A DNA stretch of 54,817 bases from an uncultured Pirellulaceae bacterium (GTDB lineage: Bacteria; Planctomycetota; Planctomycetia; Pirellulales; Pirellulaceae): positions 1 through 54,817 of the forward strand of contig CAKZVF010000099.1 of the NCBI GenBank assembly GCA_937921995.1. The letters run 5' to 3'. How positions within the stretch are numbered: the first letter of the stretch is position 1; each line of letters begins with the position of its first letter. The notes beneath the pieces are model-generated. The model was not told the origin of the DNA and searched no databases. It saw only the letters and a program-made list of their open reading frames with translations. The position numbers were made by a program, and so were the translations under genes. Below, piece after piece: positions 16,759 to 24,996 of the stretch.

Positions 16759-18527
16759 ATGATCGTTCCGCCACGCCAATCGCCTCCAGCAGCATCGCGC
16801 GACGTTATTGGCTGATGCTGATAACAGTCACGGGCGTCGCCTGCCTCATGTTCTTTACGAACCTTGGCACCGCACAACTGTGGGACCGCGACGAACCACG
16901 CAACGCGGGTTGCGCGGCAGAGATGCTCGACCGGGCCGATTGGGTGGTGCCGATTTTTAATGACCAGTTGCGCAGCCAAAAACCGGTGCTGCTTTACTGG
17001 TTGATGATGTCCGCCTATCAGGCTTTTGGGGTGAACGAATTTTCGGCGCGTTTTTGGTCGGCGCTGCTGTCGGTCGGCACCGTTGCAATCACGGCATCCA
17101 TTGGGCATCGTTTATTTGATTCGAGAATCGGATTGCTCAGCGGCATCGTCTTATCCAGCAACATTATGTTCGCCGTTGCCGCTCGCGCCGCGACGCCTGA
17201 TGCGCTGCTGATCTTTTTGAGCACGCTGACGATCGCGTGCTATATCTGGGGTTCGCCAAAACAACCCCGCCATCATTTCGTGCAGTCCTTCGGCGCGTTG
17301 GATTGGCGTTGGTTAGTGGCGATGGGCGTTACCATGGGTTTGGCAATACTGGCTAAAGGCCCCGTCGGATATTTGATGCCGATGTCCATTATGGGCATGC
17401 ATCTGCTGATCACACGCCGCGATCGGAGCCCGCGGTCCTTCGGTGTTCTCTCAGTCATTCATCCGTTGCACTTTACAAAGACCGCTTTGGCGATGCATCC
17501 GTTTTTGTTGCTGGCGATCGCGCTGCTGGTGGCGCTGCCCTGGTACTATTGGGTGGGGCTTCGCACTGAGGGAGATTTTCTTAAGGAGTTCTTCCTGAAA
17601 GAACATCTGGGCCGTTCGACGACTGCGTTCGAGAATCACAGCGGAGGGATTGGGTACTATCCGTTATCCATTTTGATTGGGTTCTTTCCTTGGTCATTGT
17701 TCTGGCTGCCGGTAGCCATCATTCTGTACCGGCATCTACGAACCGACAGCAACGAAAACAATGCCGTCGCGCTGATGCTTTGTTGGATCGGAGTACAGGT
17801 CGGGCTATTTTCGATCGCCCAGACGAAACTCCCCAGTTACGTCACGCCCTGCTATCCCGCGCTTTCGATACTGACGGCGGTGGGTTTGGAGGCTTGGGTG
17901 CGAAAGCGGATTGTGATTTCGGATGCCTGGATCAAAGCCGCGTTGGTGATCGGTGCCATCGTCGGAATGCTAATAGCGGCCATCATAGCATCAGTATCCC
18001 ATCGCTACGTGGCGGAGATTTATTGGTTACCTATCCTTGGAGCCGCAGTGGCTGGCGGCTGTATCGTCGGACTATGGCGACTAATGAATCATGACCGACC
18101 GGCAGCGATTCACAGTTTCGTGATAGGTGCCGTTTGTTTTTGCTGGTTCTTGTTTGGCTTAGGAACCGGCGGCCTATCCACTGCTCAAAACAATCGCTTG
18201 ATCTTGGACCGCGTCGCACAGATGCCACCGGCGGTTGCCGTTGCCAGTTACGAATGCCTGGAATCTTCATGGCCGTTTTACAGCCAACGTCCGATTTACG
18301 AAACGTTTGGCAGCGCCGCAGAACGATCGGTGAAGCGCGCGAAAAACTGGAAGCCTAAACCGGTTACTTCGCCTGAGAGTTTTGCTAAACAGCATCAGCG
18401 GTGCGTCTTCATCACCACCGATGAGCTCTCCGACGAGCTGTTAGCAAGGCTTCCCGAAGGTTTCTCGGTGCTGCAAAGGGCTGATTATTTTCTGAAGAAC
18501 AAAGAACTGGTTCTGATTGGTAAATGA
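16755..18527 (+). CDS. ArnT/PMT-family membrane glycosyltransferase
   Basis: A 590-aa protein with about 12 hydrophobic helices. The first periplasmic loop carries LWDRDEPRNAGCAAEML, where the acidic pair matches the catalytic loop of GT83 (ArnT) and related GT39 enzymes, followed by FNDQLRSQKPVLLYWL, the second family motif. Such enzymes move sugars from polyprenyl-phosphate donors onto lipid A or proteins at the outer face of the inner membrane. Helices run from residue ~18 to ~470, and the soluble C-terminal ~120 residues end the chain. The gene begins inside mfnB by a 4-bp overlap. The acceptor cannot be predicted from sequence. Confidence 0.85.
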   Translation: MNDRSATPIASSSIARRYWLMLITVTGVACLMFFTNLGTAQLWDRDEPRNAGCAAEMLDRADWVVPIFNDQLRSQKPVLLYWLMMSAYQAFGVNEFSARFWSALLSVGTVAITASIGHRLFDSRIGLLSGIVLSSNIMFAVAARAATPDALLIFLSTLTIACYIWGSPKQPRHHFVQSFGALDWRWLVAMGVTMGLAILAKGPVGYLMPMSIMGMHLLITRRDRSPRSFGVLSVIHPLHFTKTALAMHPFLLLAIALLVALPWYYWVGLRTEGDFLKEFFLKEHLGRSTTAFENHSGGIGYYPLSILIGFFPWSLFWLPVAIILYRHLRTDSNENNAVALMLCWIGVQVGLFSIAQTKLPSYVTPCYPALSILTAVGLEAWVRKRIVISDAWIKAALVIGAIVGMLIAAIIASVSHRYVAEIYWLPILGAAVAGGCIVGLWRLMNHDRPAAIHSFVIGAVCFCWFLFGLGTGGLSTAQNNRLILDRVAQMPPAVAVASYECLESSWPFYSQRPIYETFGSAAERSVKRAKNWKPKPVTSPESFAKQHQRCVFITTDELSDELLARLPEGFSVLQRADYFLKNKELVLIGK

Positions 18528-18694
18528 TCGAATTTAACGCCGATACTGATTTTTTTGGTGCCAATTCGAGCCATTTGCAAGCGTTTGATTCGGATGAACC
18601 TTATATTTGAATCGCTGAGAAATTACAATCATTTTGCTTCCTCGGCTCGACCTATACTGATTCAATAACAGATCATCTGACCAAGGTTTCTTCT

Positions 18695-19900
18695 ATGAAT
18701 TGCGTTCGTGTTTGTCTAATCGTTTTGATCAGCTTGATTGCCTCTGCAGAATCAATGGCTCAGTCTGCCCTGCCAGAGGATGTCACTTTATACGCTGGGG
18801 GAACTTTGCAGTTTAACGGTTTCAGCACCATCTCTGGCGGAAGTGTGGTTGCCGGTGGGGATGTTGCGCACACCGGCGGGTCACTGACCGTCGATCAGAT
18901 CTCTGGAGCCGGCGCATTTTCAGCCGATGGAGCCGCGTTTCAAGATAGCTTGGGCCCGGTGTTCTTTAATAGAGACATTACCGAATTAGGCGGGCCTGGA
19001 TCGGTGATCGATGGACCTGTCACCAGCAGTCAAGGAAGCATCGACTTCTTGGATACCTCGACAACGATCAACGGTAACGTCACCGCGGCAAACGATATTG
19101 AGTTTGATTTTGTCTTCGGCACGATCAATGGCAACGTCACCGCTGGCGGGACGACCAACATCACCGCAACCGTCAGCGGAACGACGTCTACGCCTACCGT
19201 TGCGACAACGCCATTCGCGATCGAACCGTTGCCGCCGGGCCGAGGCCTCTTTGCGGGGACCAATGACATTAACCTTGCTACTTTTGAAGACATCACACTC
19301 CCACCGGGCACCTACGGCAGCCTTAATTTTGATTCATCCAATGTGGTGACGCTGACCGCCGGAAGTTATATCTTTGAGAACATCGTTTCAGATTTTTCAT
19401 TAAACGAACTGTCCTTTGACACAACTGCAGGCAACATTGATTTGTACATTGCTGCCGACGATGTTGCGATTGATTTGATTCAGGTGATTGACGGCATCTC
19501 TTTGTTTAACGCAGGTGATCCTGATCCTCAACTTTCCCGAAATGTTTTCATTGAAGTGGCTGGAAACCTGACGATCGGATCAAGATTCTTTGGAACGTTT
19601 TTCGCTCCAAACGGAGATGTTACCGTCGAGAATTTTGCGGACATCACCGGACGTGTGTTTGCCGGCGGTAACGTGATCATCGAAGATGTTGATATTTTGT
19701 CCGTGGAGGACGTAGTTGTCGTATCGACAGATGAGCTGGGTGATGCCAATCTTGACGGTGCGGTGAACTTCCTGGATCTCGCTCCGTTTATCAATCTTCT
19801 GGCAACCAACACTTACCTTGCAGAAGCGGATTGCAACCAAGACGGTTCGCTGAACTTTTTGGACATCGTTTCCTTCATCCAGCTTCTGACGGCTAATTAA
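18695..19900 (+). CDS. Secreted repeat-rich beta protein with dockerin-like C-terminus
   Basis: A 401-aa exported protein (signal peptide ~1-22, ending SMAQ). Residues ~30-345 are rich in Gly, Asn, Thr and Val, with repeated units such as TINGNVTA and SGGSVVAGGDV, consistent with a right-handed beta-helix or bactofilin-like beta repeat. Residues ~347-401 are a dockerin-type pair of Ca-binding loops: DANLDGAVNFLDLAPFI and DCNQDGSLNFLDIVSFI. The same tail recurs in the products at 20681, 22012 and 23737 and in a remnant at 23370-23440. Function is unknown; the tail suggests attachment to, or sorting at, the cell surface. Confidence 0.8.
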   Translation: MNCVRVCLIVLISLIASAESMAQSALPEDVTLYAGGTLQFNGFSTISGGSVVAGGDVAHTGGSLTVDQISGAGAFSADGAAFQDSLGPVFFNRDITELGGPGSVIDGPVTSSQGSIDFLDTSTTINGNVTAANDIEFDFVFGTINGNVTAGGTTNITATVSGTTSTPTVATTPFAIEPLPPGRGLFAGTNDINLATFEDITLPPGTYGSLNFDSSNVVTLTAGSYIFENIVSDFSLNELSFDTTAGNIDLYIAADDVAIDLIQVIDGISLFNAGDPDPQLSRNVFIEVAGNLTIGSRFFGTFFAPNGDVTVENFADITGRVFAGGNVIIEDVDILSVEDVVVVSTDELGDANLDGAVNFLDLAPFINLLATNTYLAEADCNQDGSLNFLDIVSFIQLLTAN

Positions 19901-20056
19901 GGGACAGCAGTTAATCCGTTGTCGCTTAGTATTCGTCGTTGAAGTCGGTCTGACATAGATCTGGTTACACTGAGTCTTGCGGAAGGCACTTCCGTCGTTT
20001 GGTTGGCGGCTTTAGAATTGGTCTCAGCACTATTTTTCAACCGAGCCAACAGACCG

Positions 20057-20605
20057 ATGCAAAAATTTCACGCCACGACGATACTTACAGTTCAAAAAGA
20101 TGATCAAGTCGCGATGGGCGGCGACGGACAAGTCACACTCGGCGACGCGATCATGAAGGCCGATGCGATGAAAATCCGCAAACTGGGAGGCGGTAAAATC
20201 TTGGCCGGTTTCGCCGGCAGCAGCGCCGATGCGTTCGCGCTGATGGAACGATTCGAAGCCCAACTGAAGGATTCGCCCGGAAACCTCACCCGCGCCGCGA
20301 CCGAACTGGCCAAACAATGGCGGATGGACAAAGCGCTGCGGCAACTTGAAGCACTATTGACCGTCACCGATGGGAAATCGTCGTTGCTGGTCAGCGGCAC
20401 CGGCGACGTGATTCAGCCAACCGACGGAATCATCGGCATCGGTTCCGGTGGCAACTATGCGATCGCAGCAGCCCGAGCTCTGCTCAACCACAGTGAGCTT
20501 TCGGCCCAAGAGATCGTCGAAGAAGCACTCACAATCGCCGGCGGCATCGACATTTACACCAACACCAATATCGTGGTGGAAACGTTAAGCCAGAAGTCCG
20601 CTTGA
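20057..20605 (+). CDS. hslV: ATP-dependent protease peptidase subunit HslV
   Basis: A 182-aa N-terminal-nucleophile hydrolase that forms the double hexameric peptidase core working with the HslU ATPase. The start ATG 20057 gives [10 protein letters not shown], where Thr7 becomes the catalytic Thr1 after propeptide removal. [13 protein letters not shown] and [15 protein letters not shown] are family signatures. An upstream start at 20003 would add 18 residues before the propeptide and is unlikely. hslU is not present next to it; the neighbours are dockerin-tailed secreted proteins. The last 74 bp are duplicated at 21746-21819. Confidence 0.92.
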   Translation: MQKFHATTILTVQKDDQVAMGGDGQVTLGDAIMKADAMKIRKLGGGKILAGFAGSSADAFALMERFEAQLKDSPGNLTRAATELAKQWRMDKALRQLEALLTVTDGKSSLLVSGTGDVIQPTDGIIGIGSGGNYAIAAARALLNHSELSAQEIVEEALTIAGGIDIYTNTNIVVETLSQKSA

Positions 20606-20680
20606 TTTGTTGAAGAGAAATCTCAACGGGACTTAAATGATGGCCGCCACCTTTGCTGATCGAAAGCGGTGCTCGATGAA

Positions 20681-21634
20681 TCACAATTCGGTTGATTGAT
20701 TGACCAAGATAGCGATAAATGGTGCGAGATCCAGGAAGTCAACGACTCCATTCTGATCAATATCTGCTTCCACTTGATACACTCCGTTTGTCATGGCCGA
20801 AATGAAGGAAGCGATGTCCAAGAAGTTGATGATCCCGTCCCTATTGACATCACCGGGAATTGACTCCACAAGAATGATCGAATTGATGTATGCGGAGAAA
20901 AAACCCACATTGGCATACGCGTCGGCATTTATACCCATGCAGAAATCACCAAAACTTGTGATCCCCAAAAGCGATAATGGAGATTCAGTAAACAGCGGTC
21001 CACCGCTATCGCCATTGCAACCATTTTTGTCATCGGCAAAAGCCCCAAGGTGCTCGAGCGTTATGCTGTTACCCCAATCACTTTGAAGCTGACTTAGGCT
21101 GACCGTCTGCGTTGTTATTTGCTGGAGCGGGTCAAGCAGGAGTTGCCTGTCACGATCGGCAAAACCCCAGCCAATTGCTTTCACTACCGTACCGGCAGCT
21201 GGTGTTGGAGAGGTGGCAATAGGTATGGGCGTGATGTTGGTGATGGGACTGTCCAACCGCAGTAGAGCAACATCAGCAGAAAGGAACCCTTCACTTCGGT
21301 AGTCAGGGTGGATAATAATTTCAGTGACGCCGCGTCTTTGGGCAGTGCTGGGCACGTTGCCCAGATTGGTGACGCCAACCACAACTTCGATGCCACTAGC
21401 AACTCCACGATCCACACAATGCGCCGCGGTCAACACATAGTCCGGACTCACCAGCATGCCGCCACAGAATTGAAACGCGCGGATGTTGGTCGAACCACCA
21501 GATGGGGAGCCGATGCTTGCCATCCATGGATAGGATCCCTCGGGGACATCGGTCCCACCAATAATTCTTGGTTGTGCGTGACTCGTGGTGCAAAAGCACA
21601 AGGTCAATAATAGACATGCAAACGTTCTAATCAT
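20681..21634 (-). CDS. Secreted S1 (trypsin-fold) serine protease with dockerin-like tail, copy 1
   Basis: A 317-aa exported protein with signal peptide (MIRTFACLLLTLCFCTTSHA). The mature enzyme opens with IIGGTDVPEGSYPWMAS. The triad is His in LTAAHCVDRG, Asp in DVALLRLDSP and Ser in GCNGDSGGPLF. In chymotrypsin numbering residue 189 of the S1 pocket is Asn. Residues ~260-312 carry two dockerin loops (DVNRDGIINFLDIASFI, DIDQNGVVDFLDLAPFI). The ATG at 21634 aligns with the start of the paralogue at 22995; an ATG at 21646 adds four residues. It is one copy of a tandem duplication. Confidence 0.88.
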   Translation of the reverse strand: MIRTFACLLLTLCFCTTSHAQPRIIGGTDVPEGSYPWMASIGSPSGGSTNIRAFQFCGGMLVSPDYVLTAAHCVDRGVASGIEVVVGVTNLGNVPSTAQRRGVTEIIIHPDYRSEGFLSADVALLRLDSPITNITPIPIATSPTPAAGTVVKAIGWGFADRDRQLLLDPLQQITTQTVSLSQLQSDWGNSITLEHLGAFADDKNGCNGDSGGPLFTESPLSLLGITSFGDFCMGINADAYANVGFFSAYINSIILVESIPGDVNRDGIINFLDIASFISAMTNGVYQVEADIDQNGVVDFLDLAPFIAILVNQSTEL

Positions 21635-21745
21635 GAGTAGTTTCATTTTGGCAGTTGGGAGAAACGAATTTACGGCTAGACCTTCGAGACCGCTCTATTG
21701 TCGGCTACAGAGGGATTACATGTCAAACTAAAAGCAGGAGTCTTT

Positions 21746-21819
21746 CAATCGCCGGCGGCATTAGCATCTGTACCAACACCAATATCGTGGTGGAAACGTT
21801 GAGTCGAGAGTCCGGTTGA
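21746..21819 (+). pseudogene. Remnant of the hslV 3' end carried along by duplication
   Basis: These 74 bases match hslV positions 20532-20605 at roughly 84% by hand count, including a perfect 28-base run, and end with the same TGA stop. Similarity continues into the following non-coding DNA (ttgaagagaaat and aaatgatggc). It has no start or upstream coding region, so it is not a gene. It marks the left edge of the second unit of a tandem duplication that also includes the protease gene at 22012-22995. Confidence 0.9.
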
Positions 21820-22011
21820 GAGTCCGATTGAGTTATTGAAGAGAAATTTCGACAGAATCTAAATGATGGCTTGTCCAAGCGATCTTTTCTCCTCTAGATC
21901 GGCGAGTGATATAGGACAAGTCGGTTTATTAAAACTGCAGAATGAACCGGTCACGCAGGTTTCCGCTGATCGGCAATCACCGAAACTGTTGATTGATCAA
22001 CCGTTCATTGA

Positions 22012-22995
22012 CTAATCAACCGTTGATTGATCAGCCGTTGATTGACTGATCAAGAGTTCAATGAAAGGTGCGAGATCAAAGAAGTCAACGACTCCGTTCT
22101 GATCAATATCCGCTTCCTCTTGATACACTCCAGATGACATCACCGAAATGAAGGAAGCAATATCCAAGAAGTTGAGGGTTCCGTCTCGATTGACATCGCC
22201 CGGGCCTACCTCGAAGCCAATGATCGAATTTATATAATCGGAGAAAAACCCCACATCCGCGTACACTCCAGCCGTTTCATCTCCACACCCGATACCAAAG
22301 CTTGTGATACCAACAAGCGATAATGGCGATTCGATAAATAGTGGTCCACCGCTATCGCCCTGGCAAGTGTCCTTGTCGATGCCAAACGCTCCGAGGTGCT
22401 CGAGTGTTATTTCGGGACCGAATTCACTTTGGACCCGAGTTAGGCCGACGGTTTGCAACACAACCTCTTGAAGCGCTTCAGGAAAGTCGACCGTGAATTC
22501 GTCATCGGTCGTGTCGCCCCAGCCTATGGCCTTCACTACTGTGCCGGCTGTGGTTGTGGGAGAGGTGGCGATGGGAATGGGTGTAATGTCGGTAATGGGC
22601 GTTTCCAGTCGCAGCAGGGCGATATCAGCAAAAATGGTTCCAGTAAAAAAGTCTGTTCGGTAGTCAGGATGGAGAATAATTTCAGTGACGTTCCGCCGTC
22701 TGGCAGTGGTGGGCACGTTCCCCAGATTGGTGACGCCAACGACGACTTCCAGCCCACTAGCATCACCACGGTCCACACAGTGCGCCGCGGTCAACACGAA
22801 GTCCGGACTCACCAGCATTCCGCCACAAAATTGATTTAGAAAGATATCGCTCGCCCCATTGGATGGAGATCCAATACTTGCCATCCAGGGATAGGTTCCC
22901 GCTGCGGCATCGGTGCCACCGATAACTCTTGATTGTGCGTGACTCGTGGTACAAAAGCACAAGGTCAAAAAAAAGCATGTAAAAATTCTAGTCAT
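22012..22995 (-). CDS. Secreted S1 (trypsin-fold) serine protease with dockerin-like tail, copy 2
   Basis: A 327-aa exported protein with signal peptide (MTRIFTCFFLTLCFCTTSHA). The mature part starts VIGGTDAAAGTYPWMAS. The triad is His in LTAAHCVDRG, Asp in DIALLRLETP and Ser in TCQGDSGGPLF. In chymotrypsin numbering residue 189 is Asp, so trypsin-like cleavage after Lys/Arg is predicted, unlike copy 1 with Asn. The dockerin loops are DVNRDGTLNFLDIASFI and DIDQNGVVDFFDLAPFI, followed by a short QST-repeat tail. The open frame extends to 23121, but the ATG at 22995 places the signal peptide at the N-terminus and matches copy 1. Confidence 0.88.
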   Translation of the reverse strand: MTRIFTCFFLTLCFCTTSHAQSRVIGGTDAAAGTYPWMASIGSPSNGASDIFLNQFCGGMLVSPDFVLTAAHCVDRGDASGLEVVVGVTNLGNVPTTARRRNVTEIILHPDYRTDFFTGTIFADIALLRLETPITDITPIPIATSPTTTAGTVVKAIGWGDTTDDEFTVDFPEALQEVVLQTVGLTRVQSEFGPEITLEHLGAFGIDKDTCQGDSGGPLFIESPLSLVGITSFGIGCGDETAGVYADVGFFSDYINSIIGFEVGPGDVNRDGTLNFLDIASFISVMSSGVYQEEADIDQNGVVDFFDLAPFIELLISQSTADQSTVD

Positions 22996-23369
22996 GATTC
23001 GTTTGATTTTGGTTGTTAGGAAATACGAGTGTAGGACTAGTCCTTCGCAGGGTTCCATCGTCGACAAAATGGGATTGCGTGTCAATGAAAAAGTAGGCGG
23101 CTTTCTCTGGTTCTGGCTCAAAGCCTACCGCAAAATAGGAATGATAAGCTCGGACCCTTATTTTAGTTGCTTTCGAATTCAAAAAGGGGGTCAAAATCAA
23201 ATAAAGGTGAAGGACGCAATAGGCTGACCAGACAAGCTTTCTTTTCAGACGCGCGAATTGTCGTCGTTTTTAGCCCAAAATCCTTTGCTATCTTAAGCCA
23301 CGGCGAATTCTTTCTTGAACCCTGCCGATTTGTTTCGTCGTGGAGACGTTCTGCGAAGCGCATGCAAGA
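22996..23369. other. Upstream region of protease copy 2
   Basis: The first ~90 bp (to about 23086) is homologous to the upstream region of protease copy 1 (21635-21729) and so belongs to the duplicated unit. Beyond that I see no supported gene. A 66-codon minus-strand open frame at 23163-23363 has no recognisable relatives. Confidence 0.4.
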
Positions 23370-23440
23370 CTAAGCGGTAAGCAGCACAATGAAGGGGCCA
23401 ATATCCTGAAAGTTGACTTCGCCGTCGTCGTTGACTTGCC
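23370..23440 (-). pseudogene. Remnant of a dockerin-tailed protein gene
   Basis: The minus strand encodes DDGEVNFQDIGPFIVLLTA followed by a stop. This matches the last loop of the product at 23737-24681 (SGEVNFQDLGPFIGLL). Upstream in the same frame there is no first dockerin loop and no protein resembling its neighbours, so only the end of a gene survives. It is probably the leftover of another duplication. Confidence 0.7.
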
Positions 23441-23736
23441 GCCCCCTCGAAGCCGCCGCGGCCAACAAATCGTCGACCACCGTCCAGTCATACTGGCCTT
23501 GATTTTGTACAACGTCGGAATAGATCAAATATGAAAACTCCAATTGGACTTTGTTGCCAAGGGTGCTTAGGTCAGTTAGCAGAAGAGATAGTCGATGATA
23601 GATCCCCAGTCGCTGGCAGACAAGCAAGAAACCACCCCGGCCTACAAATGGCAGAACTACTATATCAACGCGATGGATTCAGGGAGTTTAACACTCTGAC
23701 AACCGTACCGTAGACGAACCGCTCGTCCCCGTTCGG

Positions 23737-24681
23737 TTAGGTACCACTCAAGAGGCCGATGAACGGACCAAGATCTTGGAAGTTCACCTCGCCACTTTGA
23801 TCGACGTCCGCTTCAGCTTGATAAGTCCCCAACGTCAGGATCTCGATTAATGGCGCGATGTCTAAAAACGTAACCGCGCCGTCCAAGTTCACATCTCCCA
23901 ACAGGATTGGTAGCTCGGTCGCCAATGCCACATAGACATGGGAACCATTGAGCGGTTGGGCCCGACTGGTGCTCGTGGCCAAGCCCGTGAATTCGACGTC
24001 GATCCGGCCAATGTCCGCATTTTGAGGAGCTCGCAAAATGCTATACGACCGATTGTAGTTTGTATTGTTCACAGCAGTCAGCCGGATGCCATCGGTGTTA
24101 AAAACAGTCGTTGGTACCGGAGCAACGATCGAACTCATCGCCGTGCCTGTGTCCTTAATCAAAGACAAATCACCTTCGTCGGCAAGCGTCCACTGCAACA
24201 TGTCGATCGGATTGCCAGCCGCGTCAAAGGCCCGCACCGTCACGTCATCGCCTGAATCAACATCGGTAATAAAAAGATTGATCCTCTGATTAATCGGTGT
24301 AGCAAAGTGGTAGCTCAACGTTGACGTTCCGTTGGACGACATTTGCTGCAACAGTGGCAGCCGCGCCCCATAAAGATTCACGACGTCGAGATTGTCAAAG
24401 TTTTGCGGGCTACCATCATCGACATAGTTCTGCGTGTTGCGGGCGGTGCGTTGCGATTGGCCGACTCCATCAGCATGCAGAATCGATTCATCAGTTTCCA
24501 GCGTCAGCGTTATCGCAGAAGGACCGCCCGCCCATTGCGTCGGCACTTCGTGGTCCCCGTAAGTCTGCGGATGCGATGGGTACTCAATAAAACTCTGGCC
24601 CAATGCCTCGACGGATTGAACCGCGATCATCATCGTGCCGACGACAGACAGAACTCTCAATAGCCGTTTGAAAACTTGCAT
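23737..24681 (-). CDS. Secreted protein with dockerin-like C-terminus
   Basis: A 314-aa exported protein; the ATG at 24681 puts a signal peptide (MQVFKRLLRVLSVVGTMMIA) at the N-terminus, while the open frame could run to 24744. Residues ~50-250 form a single beta-rich domain with segments such as NLFITDVDSGDDVTVRAFDA and GSHVYVALATELP, plausibly a carbohydrate- or ligand-binding jelly roll, but no named family is clear. Residues ~260-314 carry the dockerin loops DVNLDGAVTFLDIAPLI and DVDQSGEVNFQDLGPFI. It is the last member of the dockerin block. Function unknown. Confidence 0.78.
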   Translation of the reverse strand: MQVFKRLLRVLSVVGTMMIAVQSVEALGQSFIEYPSHPQTYGDHEVPTQWAGGPSAITLTLETDESILHADGVGQSQRTARNTQNYVDDGSPQNFDNLDVVNLYGARLPLLQQMSSNGTSTLSYHFATPINQRINLFITDVDSGDDVTVRAFDAAGNPIDMLQWTLADEGDLSLIKDTGTAMSSIVAPVPTTVFNTDGIRLTAVNNTNYNRSYSILRAPQNADIGRIDVEFTGLATSTSRAQPLNGSHVYVALATELPILLGDVNLDGAVTFLDIAPLIEILTLGTYQAEADVDQSGEVNFQDLGPFIGLLSGT

Positions 24682-24996
24682 CGCCGCGCTCCCGAATTTC
24701 CGGAGAAAACTGTTGTAGAGGAAACTAATGTGATTGCCACTCAAACATCACAAGCCATCACAAGCCAAATAGCGCTGGAGTTTACATCGCTTGTATCGCC
24801 AGTCTATTCGCGTGAACAAGAGAAGAACAGCGCGTCACGCAAAACGATAGCCTGTCAGAGAAGGACCGAATGTCAAGTAACCAATTCGCTTCCGGGCGGC
24901 TTTCATTGCACTCAGCGGCAGCACTTTTTATAAGACACTGTGCTTTTCCATCGCCCCGCGTCAGCAAGTCCGATGGCAAATCCGCGACGGCGTGAA
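24682..24996. other. Intergenic region between flippase and dockerin-tailed gene
   Basis: About 315 bp without a supported gene. It contains a perfect 10-bp tandem duplication (atcacaagcc at 24747-24756 and 24757-24766). It holds the promoter of the dockerin-tailed gene and the 3' end of the flippase gene. Confidence 0.35.

Noticed and set aside
21988..22050. Repeated gttgattgatcaa strings that look like a tandem repeat array
   Set aside because: They are few, irregular, and partly encode the Ser-Thr-Asp tail of protease copy 2; not CRISPR-like.
23163..23363. 66-codon minus-strand open frame that might be a transposase or toxin fragment
   Set aside because: No recognisable motif, no Shine-Dalgarno and no repeat ends; more likely a chance frame.
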